Shown: positions 8,721 through 16,389 of the stretch, piece by piece
Layout: each line of letters opens with the position of its first letter
Numbering within the stretch: position 1 is the first letter of the stretch
Source: Chitinophagaceae bacterium
GTDB taxonomy: Bacteria > Bacteroidota > Bacteroidia > Chitinophagales > Chitinophagaceae
Assembly (NCBI GenBank): GCA_019638625.1
Contig: JAHBTK010000001.1
Span: forward strand, 301,434 to 365,433
Direction of reading: 5' to 3'
Length of the DNA stretch: 64,000 nucleotides
Position numbers and translations under genes: made by a program
The notes under the pieces: model-generated
The model's database searches: none
Told to the model about the DNA's origin: nothing
Seen by the model: the letters and a program-made list of their open reading frames with translations, nothing else

Positions 8721-8746
8721 AATTAAGGATATATTTATCCTCAATT
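8721..8746. promoter_or_regulatory. 26-bp inverted repeat, candidate Rrf2/NsrR operator
   Basis: The outer arms AATT and AATT and the inner arms AGGATA and TATCCT form an imperfect palindrome of 26 bp with mismatches only near its centre and at one flank position. Its centre lies about 28 bp from the -7 box, so it covers the -33 region. An Rrf2-type regulator is encoded at the end of the same operon, making autoregulation the simplest reading. The assignment to that protein is inference. Confidence 0.6.
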
Positions 8747-8944
8747 GTGTTTGTGATTAATATCAGGTTAGGGGGTGATGAAACTTTTGTTGTAAAAAAT
8801 CAGGGACTTTCGTTCGGGATCCGGGTTCCAACCCCTTTTTCTACAACGGGTCTCTTCCGGAAGTTAGTCTGGTGCTTCTTTCTTTGAATTTTAATTACCA
8901 TAGGATCATATAGTAAGCGCCCGGCAAAACGTTAGAGATGAAAG

Positions 8945-9568
8945 ATGTATGTTACATATGTAAAATACCTGGTATCAATCTGTATAGTACCTTTTCTGCT
9001 GACAAAAACCTATTGCCAGCCGAATGGATACTATATTAATAATGAAGGCGACACCCTGAATGCAAGAATAAAGATGCCGCAGGGCTTCCTTCGTAATCCT
9101 TATTTTGAAGGGCTCTTCCGCAAAGTATCTATTCAGCAGACTGGTGGAGAAACTACCACATATAAGCCACATGAAATAGCAGCATTCTCGTTTCAACATC
9201 AAAAAAAACGTTTCAATTTCGAGTCTGTACCGAGGGGCCGCTATCATCTTTTTAGCACCACTTTTAAGGACAGTGTTCCCAGCTTCATGCTGGTCCTAAA
9301 TAAAGGAAAGCAGGCTGCCGCTTATCTATATTATGAAACCGGCACGGAGGAAAGTACAACGCCGGCAGAATACTATACGCTTACCCGAAGCATAGATGAT
9401 GAAAAACTGTACCTGCACAACTTTGGAAAGTTAAAACCGATCCGAAACAAACTGATCGCTTTCTACGGATACCTGCCCCCTGCTGAAAAAGCTGTAAAAC
9501 GGAAATTCACCCGCCATTCAAAAATGCGGAAAGATCTTGTAAAGTTTATGGAGACGGTCAATCGCTGA
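8945..9568 (+). CDS. Secreted protein of unknown function
   Basis: A 207-residue protein with a signal peptide (residues 1-24, hydrophobic core VSICIVPFLLT, likely cleavage after TYC). It is followed by GYYINNEGDTLNARIKMPQG. Openings like this, where a structural statement about GDT is followed by a beta-rich body, are common among secreted Bacteroidota proteins of unknown role that are probably anchored near the outer membrane. The C-terminal 40 residues are strongly basic (KRKFTRHSKMRKD). No catalytic motif is seen. It stands alone, diverging from the nitrite operon across 266 bp. I do not recognise a named family. Confidence 0.65.
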   Translation: MYVTYVKYLVSICIVPFLLTKTYCQPNGYYINNEGDTLNARIKMPQGFLRNPYFEGLFRKVSIQQTGGETTTYKPHEIAAFSFQHQKKRFNFESVPRGRYHLFSTTFKDSVPSFMLVLNKGKQAAAYLYYETGTEESTTPAEYYTLTRSIDDEKLYLHNFGKLKPIRNKLIAFYGYLPPAEKAVKRKFTRHSKMRKDLVKFMETVNR

Positions 9569-9963
9569 TACACAGAAGCAAATGAAGCACCTGTTGATCA
9601 CCCCGGCTGCAGAGAAAAATACTGGCTTTAGCGCAGGTTGGGTAGTCCCCTTTTCTCAACCGTGTATCTGGAAAATTCCCAGGGGTTACAGCAATACTTA
9701 TTTCTAAATCTATTTTTATTAAAGGAATGGGGCCTATACGGGCTTTTTCCTTGCCATGTCCGATGTTGTGTTTTCTCACCTGGCCAGCAGAGATGGCGCC
9801 GCAGCATTTTTTGACCTCCATATTTTTGATCATCCTGGCGGTGGTATCATGGTATTTCCGGCCAGCGGACAGAAAAACAGCCGTGGCTTATCAGCAAATG
9901 GATAATTTGAAATAAATTCAGGCAATTAATACCCTGGTATCCCGGATCATATAAAAGAAAGCA
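9569..9963. other. Intergenic region without a supported gene
   Basis: No RNA gene, repeat or promoter could be recognised. A 40-codon frame at 9793-9915 would give one membrane helix, but it has no leader or family support and is not called. Confidence 0.4.
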
Positions 9964-10539
9964 ATGCGCAAAGTCAATCGCAACAAAAACAAACTGCCGG
10001 CAGCACAATGTTCAGCGCTACTCAGGATATTAAAATCCCGTTTTGAGAAAAATATGAACCGGCATAAGGGACTTAAATGGGATCAGGTGGAAGCAAGGCT
10101 GCAGGGACATCCCGGAAAGTTGTCGTCGCTCAATGAAATGGAGGAGACCAGGGGGGAGCCGGATGTGACAGGATATGATAAAAAGACGGACGAATATATT
10201 TTCTATGATTGTTCAGCGGAGACTCCTAAAGGCCGCAGAAGCACTTGTTACGACCATGCGGCCTGGTTGTCGAGAAAAGAGCATAAGCCGAAAACCAGCG
10301 CGATGGAGATGGTAGAGGAGATAGGCATTGATATCCTCACGGAAGAAGCATACCGTGAACTGCAAAAGCTTGGAAAATTCGATACAAAAACATCGAGTTG
10401 GCTCAAAACACCGGATGCGATCAGGAAGCTCGGCGGCGCCATATTTTATGACTGGCGTTACGGACGGGTATTCATTTATCACAGCGGCGCGGAATCTTAC
10501 TATGCTGCCAGGGGTTTCCGCGGCTCGCTGCGGGTATAA
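9964..10539 (+). CDS. DUF4256 family protein
   Basis: A 191-residue cytoplasmic protein whose whole length fits DUF4256. Segments seen are LRILKSRFEKNMNRHKGL, SLNEMEETRGEPDV, a central YIFYDCSAETPKGRRSTCYD, LTEEAYRELQKLGKFDTKTS and the C-terminal GAESYYAARGFRGSLRV. The family is widespread in Bacteroidota and Firmicutes and has no known activity. The conserved Asp-Cys-Ser and the paired Cys and Tyr residues could be functional, but nothing is proven. It is followed after 11 bp by the next gene, probably in one transcript. Length matches the family. Confidence 0.88.
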   Translation: MRKVNRNKNKLPAAQCSALLRILKSRFEKNMNRHKGLKWDQVEARLQGHPGKLSSLNEMEETRGEPDVTGYDKKTDEYIFYDCSAETPKGRRSTCYDHAAWLSRKEHKPKTSAMEMVEEIGIDILTEEAYRELQKLGKFDTKTSSWLKTPDAIRKLGGAIFYDWRYGRVFIYHSGAESYYAARGFRGSLRV

Positions 10540-10550
10540 TTTGCTTAAAA

Positions 10551-11099
10551 ATGAAATTGTTTACACAACCACAGACAGTGAAAGTTCCTGCAGATATAGT
10601 CGAAAAGGCGAAAGATTTCGCCAAGCGGGTAGCTGCAACAACTGACTATTCCGATAGCAACCAGTACAGCAAAACCAAGATCAGCAATGATCATTTGATA
10701 AGCAAGATCGGGGAAGAAGCTGTGAAGATCGTGTTTCAGGGCCTGGGAAAAACAGTCATTGACCCTGATTACGGGATATACGAAGCGAAACAAAAAAGCT
10801 GGCGGGAAGATCTGACGATAGATACTATTCCCATGGCTGTTAAAACGCAAAAAAGGTCAGCCGCTTCGATATATGGCTTATCCTGGACATTCCAGTGTTC
10901 CGCTACCAGGACCGATCCCATATTACAGAAACCCGAAGCCTGGGTATGTTTTGTGGAATATAACGACCGACACGGCTATGAATGCATAGTATACCCACCC
11001 TGTCAGATAAAAGAACTGACTTTTAAAGAGCCGAAGAAGGAAGAGCTGAAGCACATGAAAAAGGTCGTTTACGCTGAAGATCTGCCCATATATAAATGA
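10551..11099 (+). CDS. Uncharacterised protein, possible PD-(D/E)XK-type nuclease
   Basis: A 182-residue protein with no membrane segment and no named family that I recognise. It holds an order of residues seen in many restriction-type nucleases: Glu in KIGEEAVKIVF (about residue 53-57), Asp in WREDLTID (about 85) and Lys in AVKTQKRSA (about 95). This resembles E..D..xK active sites, but the match is only a pattern, so the call is tentative. The C-terminal part has a Cys/Tyr-rich patch (WVCFVEYND, YECIVYPP). It starts 11 bp after the DUF4256 gene and converges with the helicase gene, whose end is 12 bp away. Phage or restriction-related origin is possible. Confidence 0.45.
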   Translation: MKLFTQPQTVKVPADIVEKAKDFAKRVAATTDYSDSNQYSKTKISNDHLISKIGEEAVKIVFQGLGKTVIDPDYGIYEAKQKSWREDLTIDTIPMAVKTQKRSAASIYGLSWTFQCSATRTDPILQKPEAWVCFVEYNDRHGYECIVYPPCQIKELTFKEPKKEELKHMKKVVYAEDLPIYK

Positions 11100-11111
11100 T
11101 CTTCCTGTCCC

Positions 11112-12074
11112 TTAAAACAACCGCATTTGTTCCGGTTTAGGCGGTCTCTTTTTTATTACTGCTTTTTCCATGAGTGTAGCAGGCATTTCCTCTACGAACC
11201 TTGACAGCTCCTTTTTTTCTGTTTCCCTGAAACCTTTTCGTTCTGCGGCATGGGTAATGAACAGGATGTCCCTGGCACGGGTAAGGGCGACGTAGAACAG
11301 GCGCCTTTCTTCTTCTATATCGGTGTCTTTTCGCTGTACAGGAGTAATGCCTTCTTCGGCGCCGGCAATGAATACCGCGGGAAACTCCAGTCCTTTGGAA
11401 GCATGAAAAGTAAGCAGGTGCACAGCATCGGATTTCAGACGGGCTACATCCGTATAAGTATCCAGCAGCAGTTGATGCAGGAACTGCTCCAGGTTTACAC
11501 CGTGTTCCTTAGCCATATTCAACAGCGTCTCTTTACGGAGTAAGCCTGTATCGTCCAGTGTTTCATCGGGAATGAATTTTTCGAAGACAAGCTGTACAGC
11601 ACTTTCCGCCCCCGGCTTTGTAAGATCCTGTTCACCGAAGATCGCTTCCAGCCGTTTTTCTTCAGGGGTTGACGCTAGAAACGACTGCTTTTGCTTTTTA
11701 TCCATATTCAGTCCGTGGGTCAGCACACTGTCCAGCGCGATCATATCTTTCGCATCAAGGTGGAGCTTGATGGTATCCGTAACAAGATGAAAAGGATATT
11801 CGGCAAGAAAAGAGGAAGCATCCCCAAACCGCACCGGTATGCCTGATTTTTTAAAGGCAGCAAGCAAAACCCTTCCCACCGCACGGGTACGGAACAGCAC
11901 GGCAATATCGGAAAAGCCATAGTGGCTGTCAGGGTGTGTATTGTCGCCCGTCAGGTTGTGGAACCCGCCTACCAGCTTTTCCACTTCGCTGATGATAAAG
12001 TCTGCTTCCTTATGCTCATCATCTGCGGTAAACAATTTTATTTTGTTGCTCATGTCGTTTTTATTTTGAACCAT
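11112..12074 (-). CDS. UvrD-type helicase, C-terminal half (second piece of interrupted gene)
   Basis: This 320-residue frame holds the second RecA-like half of a superfamily 1A helicase. It contains DIAVLFRTRAVGRVL, motif V (LLTFHASKGLEFPAVFIAGAEEG) and motif VI (EERRLFYVALTRARD). It lacks the ATP-binding motifs, which are in the piece starting at 14934. The last residues PEQMRLF resemble a beta-clamp binding peptide, which is inference. The homologous sequence begins at MSNKIKLFTADDEHKEAD (ATG at 12053). The seven residues before it come from the inserted element. Joining the codon at 12054-12056 to the codon at 12667-12669 rebuilds a continuous helicase frame. Alone it cannot be a functional helicase. 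Confidence 0.85.
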   Translation of the reverse strand: MVQNKNDMSNKIKLFTADDEHKEADFIISEVEKLVGGFHNLTGDNTHPDSHYGFSDIAVLFRTRAVGRVLLAAFKKSGIPVRFGDASSFLAEYPFHLVTDTIKLHLDAKDMIALDSVLTHGLNMDKKQKQSFLASTPEEKRLEAIFGEQDLTKPGAESAVQLVFEKFIPDETLDDTGLLRKETLLNMAKEHGVNLEQFLHQLLLDTYTDVARLKSDAVHLLTFHASKGLEFPAVFIAGAEEGITPVQRKDTDIEEERRLFYVALTRARDILFITHAAERKGFRETEKKELSRFVEEMPATLMEKAVIKKRPPKPEQMRLF

Positions 12075-12084
12075 TAAGATTTTA

Positions 12085-12149
12085 AAACCATTAAGAAGTT
12101 AAGGTTCATTAAGTTTTTTTCTTAATGTTCCTTAATGCCTTAATGGTTT
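12085..12149. repeat. Hairpin repeat, 3' side of the intervening element
   Basis: Arms of 29 nt beginning AAACCATTAAG on either strand pair with about five mismatches around a loop of seven T (A on the other strand). It is a direct repeat of the copy at 12592-12655; both end in CTTAACTTCTTAATGGTT on the coding strand. Confidence 0.8.
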
Positions 12150-12151
12150 AA

Positions 12152-12559
12152 CTATTCATCCGGTAACATCCTGAAGTATTCATTCACAAATGGCTTCATA
12201 GATTTGGTGATATTGTCCGTAAAAAAGTTGATCAGTAAACCCTGCGGCTTTTGCAGCAGCTTCATATAGGTTAACAGTTTTGCTTCGTGTACCGGTAAAA
12301 CATTTTCAATGGCTTTCAGCTCTACAACAATACAGTCGTTTACCAGTAAATCCAACCGCAGCTCGGTGTCCATGATAATGTCTTCATAGACTACAGGTGC
12401 CATCACCTGCTGCCCTACCATATAACCGTTTTTGATCAGCTCATATTTCAGGCATTTTTCATAAACACTTTCCAGTAAACCGGGACCAAGCGCCCTGTGT
12501 ACTTTAATGGCATATCCTGTTATTTCATAAGAGAGCTGTGTGATGTCTTTCTTTGTCAT
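12152..12559 (-). CDS. GxxExxY-family protein, PD-(D/E)XK nuclease-like
   Basis: A 135-residue protein with the defining GLLESVY (G-x-x-E-x-x-Y) motif at about residues 27-33 in HRALGPGLLESVYEKCL. A nuclease-like core LRLDLLVNDCIVVELKAIE follows, in which Asp and the later Glu-x-Lys match the PD-(D/E)XK pattern (about residues 69-82). The C-terminal LLTYMKLLQKPQGLLINF is also typical of the family. Its function has not been established to my knowledge. It lies within a helicase gene, in the same direction, between two hairpin repeats. A nuclease borne on a mobile or intervening sequence is therefore a fair hypothesis, comparable with homing endonucleases. Intact, with normal length. Confidence 0.88.
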   Translation of the reverse strand: MTKKDITQLSYEITGYAIKVHRALGPGLLESVYEKCLKYELIKNGYMVGQQVMAPVVYEDIIMDTELRLDLLVNDCIVVELKAIENVLPVHEAKLLTYMKLLQKPQGLLINFFTDNITKSMKPFVNEYFRMLPDE

Positions 12560-12591
12560 AGTAGGTTAGTTTTAAATTATTAAAGGACTTG

Positions 12592-12655
12592 AACCATTAA
12601 GAAGTTAAGATTCATTAAGGCTTTTTCTTAAAGCCTCTTAATCCCTTATTGGTTT
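12592..12655. repeat. Hairpin repeat, 5' side of the intervening element
   Basis: Arms of about 28 nt starting AACCA pair imperfectly (about 21 of 28) around an A-rich loop. It is the direct-repeat partner of 12085-12149 and starts 8 bp after the premature helicase stop. Confidence 0.78.
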
Positions 12656-12663
12656 AAACTTTA

Positions 12664-14934
12664 TCACTCCCTCACCGCTACCAGCTTTACTGGCTTGCGT
12701 TGTGTATTATGACCGATCACAGCCGATGATGCCTCCACGATAAAGCGGGCAGAACGGTAATTCTTCTGCAGCGTAATTTCCTTTGCCCCGAAATCTTCGC
12801 TGAAACGGAAAAATAACTGTACATCCGAACCACGGAACCCGTAAATGCTCTGGTCAGGATCGCCAATGGCAAATACATGCTTATCTTTTGCCAGCAGCTT
12901 TAAAAACTCGTACTGCAGGGGATTGATGTCCTGCAACTCGTCCACCGCAATATACTGGTAACGGGCACGGGTAGTCTCCAGCCATTCCGGTTCGGCATTC
13001 CATAATCTGACAACTACCCCTATGATGTCCGCCAGGTCAATACCACTATGTTGTAAAGTAAAATCACGATAGGTGGCGGCAATATGGGCTAACAGTGTTT
13101 CACTTTCCGTTTCATTGTTTTCAAAATAACGCTCCAGTTCGGCAGACAATTTTTTTATTTCCTTTTCTTCCTTATCCGGGAACAGTATGCCGAGGATCAC
13201 TTCCCGGCTTTTGGCATCATACACCTTGTTCAAATGCTCATAACGCTCCTGCAACAGCGTAAAGCAGATCGAGTGGAAGGTGCCCAATGTAATGCCCCTC
13301 TGCCCGTCCGGAAGGCGGGTTGACTGGTCTTCCAGCACCGCGGCAAGGCGCTCTTTCATTTCATCAGCCGCCTTGTTGGTAAACGTCACTGCCAGTACTT
13401 CTCGCGGTTGAGCATTCCTTTTCCGGATGCAATGCACTATCCAACTGATCAGCGTTTTGGTCTTCCCCGTTCCCGGACCTGCCGTAACCAGTACGGCGCC
13501 TTCCGCCTCACAGGCTGCCTGCTGTTCTTCGTTCAATACGGCTGCGTCATTTTTTATTGAGTGGTCATCGGGAGCGATTGCTTTTTCAATTTCCCTGTCC
13601 TTGCTTTTTCGTTTGGTGGTTTTATCTGCCACGTCCATGCCGAAGAAAAACATCTGACCTGTCAGTTTCGCCAGCTCTCCTTCCTTAAAAATTTTAATTA
13701 CGCCGTATTCTCCATCGTAGCCACCCTGTGGGTTCACTTCCTGTTCCCGCATCCGTTTGATGGCTTCCGCCACCACCGTTCCCGCTTTTTGCCTGATATC
13801 TTCCACCGGTACCTGTTTCAGCAAAGTGAATTCATTACCAAAGGAAGATATCACCTGCCGGAATGCCTGGTTGACCGCCTTGCTCGAGGGAGAAACATTT
13901 TTGATCTCTGAAAGGATTTCCGGTAGCGGAATGATATAATGAAAATCCGGCGCGCCTTCCGGACGTTGCGATTGCTTCCGGTCTGACAGCTCGGTAACGC
14001 GGTGCAGCACCCCTATCGTAAGGGGTTGTCCGCATTTCGGGCAAAGGTTTTTGTGTTTGATGCTTTCTTCCGGCTCAAAGCAAACATCACATTTGCGGTG
14101 ACCGTCCATATGATACTTACCTTCCTCGGGGAAAAACTCATAGGTACCTAAAAATCCCTTTCCTGCCTGCCGGCAGGCAGGTTGGGTTTTTAATGCGTCA
14201 AACAGGGCATAATAGCTGCGTGCGGTATCAAATAAATTCGCTTCTCTTCCCAGCTTCTGCGGTGAGTGGGCATCGGAGTTGGACACCAAAGTGTATTTGT
14301 CCAGCATGCTCAGCCGCCAGTTCATTTCAGGGTCGGACGATAAGCCGGTCTCCAGCGCAAAAATGTGACCGGACAGATCACGGAAACATTCCTGCACGCT
14401 GTCATACCCGGATTTGGAACCGAACATCGAAAACCAGGGCGTCCAGATATGGGCGGGTATCAAATGGGCATCACCGGAAGTTTCCAGTACGATCTCCAGC
14501 AAATCGCGGGAAGGCAGGCCCAGTATAGGTCGCCCGTCCGCTTCCAGGTTGCCGATCTGTCCCAGCTTTGCATTGATGCGGGCAACGGTCTCAAAGTCCG
14601 GTGCATATACGCAGTTGTGGTTTTTGCGTACTTTATCACCGTGCTTATAGATAGAGCTGATCTCGGAAGTCAGGCAGAACCGCACATCAATATCCGCGCA
14701 TCTGAAGCCGGAAACATCTTCTTTCGGCGGGTTCTTCAGCCGGAACAGGCCCGTTCCATCCGGCTCCAGCTTTTCTTTCAGCTCTTTGAACCAGAGCGGA
14801 TGTGTGAAATCACCTGTACCCACCACATTAATGCCTTTGATGCGTGCCCACTGGTAAAGGGTTTCCAGGTTCAGGTCCCTGCTGGTGGCACGGGAGTAAT
14901 GCGAATGCAGATGCAGGTCGGCTATATAGAACAT
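12664..14934 (-). CDS. Endonuclease Q-like PHP domain fused to UvrD helicase, N-terminal piece
   Basis: A 756-residue product with two parts. Residues 1-400 resemble endonuclease Q, an enzyme that nicks DNA at deaminated bases: PHP motif ADLHLHSHYSRATS, VVGTGDFTHPLWFKELKEKL, SNSDAHSPQKLG, and a four-Cys zinc site CDVC...CPKC. Residues 470-750 are the first helicase half: Walker A TAGPGTGKTKT, VTFTNKAADEMKERL, GTFHSICF, motif II VDELQDINP, GDPDQSIYGFRGSD and KNYRS. The start at 14934 is used because the PHP motif begins there; an ATG at 14997 adds unrelated residues. The product stops at the inserted element after VAVRE. Two GC palindromes are read in frame (RLPDGQ and ACRQAG inserts), so the fold tolerates them or the gene is decaying. 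Confidence 0.85.
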   Translation of the reverse strand: MFYIADLHLHSHYSRATSRDLNLETLYQWARIKGINVVGTGDFTHPLWFKELKEKLEPDGTGLFRLKNPPKEDVSGFRCADIDVRFCLTSEISSIYKHGDKVRKNHNCVYAPDFETVARINAKLGQIGNLEADGRPILGLPSRDLLEIVLETSGDAHLIPAHIWTPWFSMFGSKSGYDSVQECFRDLSGHIFALETGLSSDPEMNWRLSMLDKYTLVSNSDAHSPQKLGREANLFDTARSYYALFDALKTQPACRQAGKGFLGTYEFFPEEGKYHMDGHRKCDVCFEPEESIKHKNLCPKCGQPLTIGVLHRVTELSDRKQSQRPEGAPDFHYIIPLPEILSEIKNVSPSSKAVNQAFRQVISSFGNEFTLLKQVPVEDIRQKAGTVVAEAIKRMREQEVNPQGGYDGEYGVIKIFKEGELAKLTGQMFFFGMDVADKTTKRKSKDREIEKAIAPDDHSIKNDAAVLNEEQQAACEAEGAVLVTAGPGTGKTKTLISWIVHCIRKRNAQPREVLAVTFTNKAADEMKERLAAVLEDQSTRLPDGQRGITLGTFHSICFTLLQERYEHLNKVYDAKSREVILGILFPDKEEKEIKKLSAELERYFENNETESETLLAHIAATYRDFTLQHSGIDLADIIGVVVRLWNAEPEWLETTRARYQYIAVDELQDINPLQYEFLKLLAKDKHVFAIGDPDQSIYGFRGSDVQLFFRFSEDFGAKEITLQKNYRSARFIVEASSAVIGHNTQRKPVKLVAVRE
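13303..13319. repeat. GC-rich palindromic repeat read in frame in the helicase
   Basis: CCCGTCCGG and the opposing AAGGCGGG form an imperfect palindrome. It encodes the insert RLPDGQ between DQST and RGITLGTFHS, just before helicase motif Ib. The insert is absent from the usual helicase sequence. Confidence 0.65.
14162..14181. repeat. Perfect 20-bp palindrome read in frame (ACRQAG)
   Basis: CCTGCCTGCC followed by its exact reverse complement. It encodes ACRQAG between LKTQP and KGFLGTYEFFP in the endonuclease Q-like part, a known kind of in-frame repeat in Bacteroidota genomes. Confidence 0.8.
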
Positions 14935-15208
14935 ACACGCTGGCTTTTGATCAAATTTAGTCAAAAGCAGGTGGTTTGCCAGACAGGGACTTTGCATTTG
15001 TGGAAAAACCAGCTTTGTTTTACCGCTTCCTGTCCGCGGTTGCGATCGTTACATCCGGCTCCATTCATCAAGAGACTAACCCGCCGGGTAATTGTAGGTT
15101 ATACTACCATCTGCGCCCCACTCGGAATACTTTTGCAGTCAACAGAGACGCCTATACGCGAACGGCAACAACGATTTGCTGCTGCCGTTCATGTATGCTA
15201 TATACTAC

Positions 15209-15305
15209 TGTTAAGTTAAACGTATTATAGTTTTACAATAGCACGAATACACGAATATTTATTCGTGCATTCGTGGCATATTATACGATATTTTAAATTT
15301 AACAT
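15209..15305. repeat. Nested inverted repeat of about 97 bp
   Basis: An inner hairpin (15242-15275) has 16-nt arms, CACGAATACACGAATA and its partner, with one mismatch and a 2-nt loop. Outside it, TGTTAAGTTAAA and TTTAAATTTAACA continue the pairing. It lies in a 380-bp non-coding gap between two minus-strand genes, so it may be a terminator or a small non-autonomous element. No U-run follows on either strand. Confidence 0.6.
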
Positions 15306-15379
15306 AACACTACCTGTTTTCTGTGGGCGACCCGAATAAGCAGGCCTGCAGGAGTGTTGTAAGCGCTTCGTTTGCTGAA

Positions 15380-15988
15380 TTATCTCACACCATTGCCATT
15401 GCTGAGGGCTCCGTTTCCGGAATGGCTTTTTTCTGCAGGGGTGTTTGTTTCTGCGGGATCCTTTCTGTCTTCCCTGTATGGAGCATGATCAGTAAAGTAG
15501 TGCTGCGAAGTGTAACCGTTTCTATCCCCTACGGACATCCCTACTTTTAAAACGGAGGATTCATGCCTGCGGATGATTTCCTGGAGCCTTTGGGCGGCCC
15601 TGTAGGCATTGATCTTTCCAAAATCATAGTCGTTTTTAAGTTCCTGCAATTCTATTTTATACAGGATACCGGTAGCGGACCGTTTGGAAAAATCAAAGGT
15701 CTTTTCAACGAGTACCACCAGCCCGGGGATACCCGCAATAATGGCCAACCAGATATGATTGGAAAAAAATTGCTGTCCGGAGGCGACCATAACGGATGAG
15801 GCAAAACTGGCGATGATGGATAACCACAATACGCAATGCGCCAGGGTAGAATCCCAGAATACGAATTTTCCTCTTTTCTTTAATTCTTTTTTGATCTCCA
15901 ACTCAAATGATTGGGCGGCTTTATTTGTGTCCATGGAAGTGCTATTTATGGCTTGTGAAATTTTTTTAGATAACATGAGCGAATGCAA
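15380..15988 (-). CDS. Two-TM membrane protein, SLATT/DUF4231-like
   Basis: A 202-residue protein with a charged N-terminal helix (SFELEIKKELKKRGKF), two membrane helices (about 50-72 and 77-98), and a helical cytoplasmic tail (FDFSKRSATGILYKIELQELKNDYDFGKINAYRAAQRLQEIIRRHE). This layout of two helices followed by a long amphipathic helix is that of SLATT/DUF4231 proteins, some of which act as membrane effectors in nucleotide-signal defence systems. No nucleotide-cyclase partner is seen nearby, so a defence role is not supported here. The last 35 residues are low-complexity and polar. ATGs at 15976 and 15934 are alternative starts; the latter (MDTNKAAQ) fits the family equally well. Confidence 0.55.
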   Translation of the reverse strand: MHSLMLSKKISQAINSTSMDTNKAAQSFELEIKKELKKRGKFVFWDSTLAHCVLWLSIIASFASSVMVASGQQFFSNHIWLAIIAGIPGLVVLVEKTFDFSKRSATGILYKIELQELKNDYDFGKINAYRAAQRLQEIIRRHESSVLKVGMSVGDRNGYTSQHYFTDHAPYREDRKDPAETNTPAEKSHSGNGALSNGNGVR

Positions 15989-16165
15989 TTTTCACCAGGC
16001 ATCAAAACTGCTGTAATTTGTTCCTGGTAGTTTAACAATAATTACCTGAGGTGATTTTTGCAGGTAAGGTTCTAGGGGTAGATCAGAAGAATATTCAGAT
16101 TGAAGTAAGTAAAAGTAAAAACTTACTGTGAAATAAGATCGCGACAGACGTAGTTTTTCACCGGA

Positions 16166-16183
16166 AATTATCAATTGATAATT
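16166..16183. repeat. 18-bp perfect palindrome
   Basis: AATTATCAATTGATAATT lies in the 400-bp non-coding gap 15989-16389. Nearby, AGTAAGT and ACTTACT (about 16104-16127) also form a hairpin. No promoter or gene can be tied to them. It could be an operator for the SLATT-like gene, but it lies 180 bp from its start. Confidence 0.4.
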
Positions 16184-16340
16184 ATCTTCTGCAGTTGATA
16201 GATTTACCTGCAGTCTTGTAACTGGTAAATCGTGATGGTAAACTTTCCGAATGTGTGGAGGATCTTTTTACAAGAGGCGCTTATGACAGGCTCCTCCTGC
16301 GAAATGACGCAAAAAGACACAAAAATAACGGTGAGCCTTA

Positions 16341-16389
16341 CCTTTCTCTCGCAGGGGAGAGGCGTGCCCGCCGTGGCGGGGGTGAGGGT
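16341..16389. repeat. GC-rich repeat of the array type beside mutL
   Basis: CCTTTCTCTCG...GGGGAGAGG followed by GCCCGCCGTGGCGGGGGTGA, the same modules found before the permease genes at 21150, 23885 and 29305. It abuts the mutL stop codon, showing that the repeat family extends beyond the array. Confidence 0.65.

Larger units (their letters stand above)
12055..12667 (-). mobile_element. 613-bp intervening element with GxxExxY gene inside a helicase gene
   Basis: The helicase reads ...KPVKLVAVRE then TGA TAA, and resumes at D-MSNKIKLF. Removing 613 nt rejoins the frame at one Glu/Asp codon with no loss of homologous residues, so the element sits precisely in the gene. It consists of a hairpin repeat (12592-12655), a GxxExxY gene (12152-12559) and a second, related hairpin repeat (12085-12149), all in the direction of the host gene. 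It is AT-rich compared with the host gene. A GA dinucleotide occurs at both joints and may be a tiny target duplication. Boundaries are uncertain by one or two bases. Whether it is removed at DNA or RNA level, or simply breaks the gene, cannot be seen. Confidence 0.7.

Noticed and set aside
9793..9915. 40-codon frame with one hydrophobic helix (MAPQHFLTSIFLIILAV)
   Set aside because: No leader, no promoter, no family resemblance; the hydrophobic run is what AT-rich non-coding DNA often gives by chance.
15380..15988. SLATT-like protein as an effector of a nucleotide-signal defence system
   Set aside because: No cyclase, sensor or toxin gene lies next to it. The neighbours are a helicase and mutL, so a defence role is unsupported.
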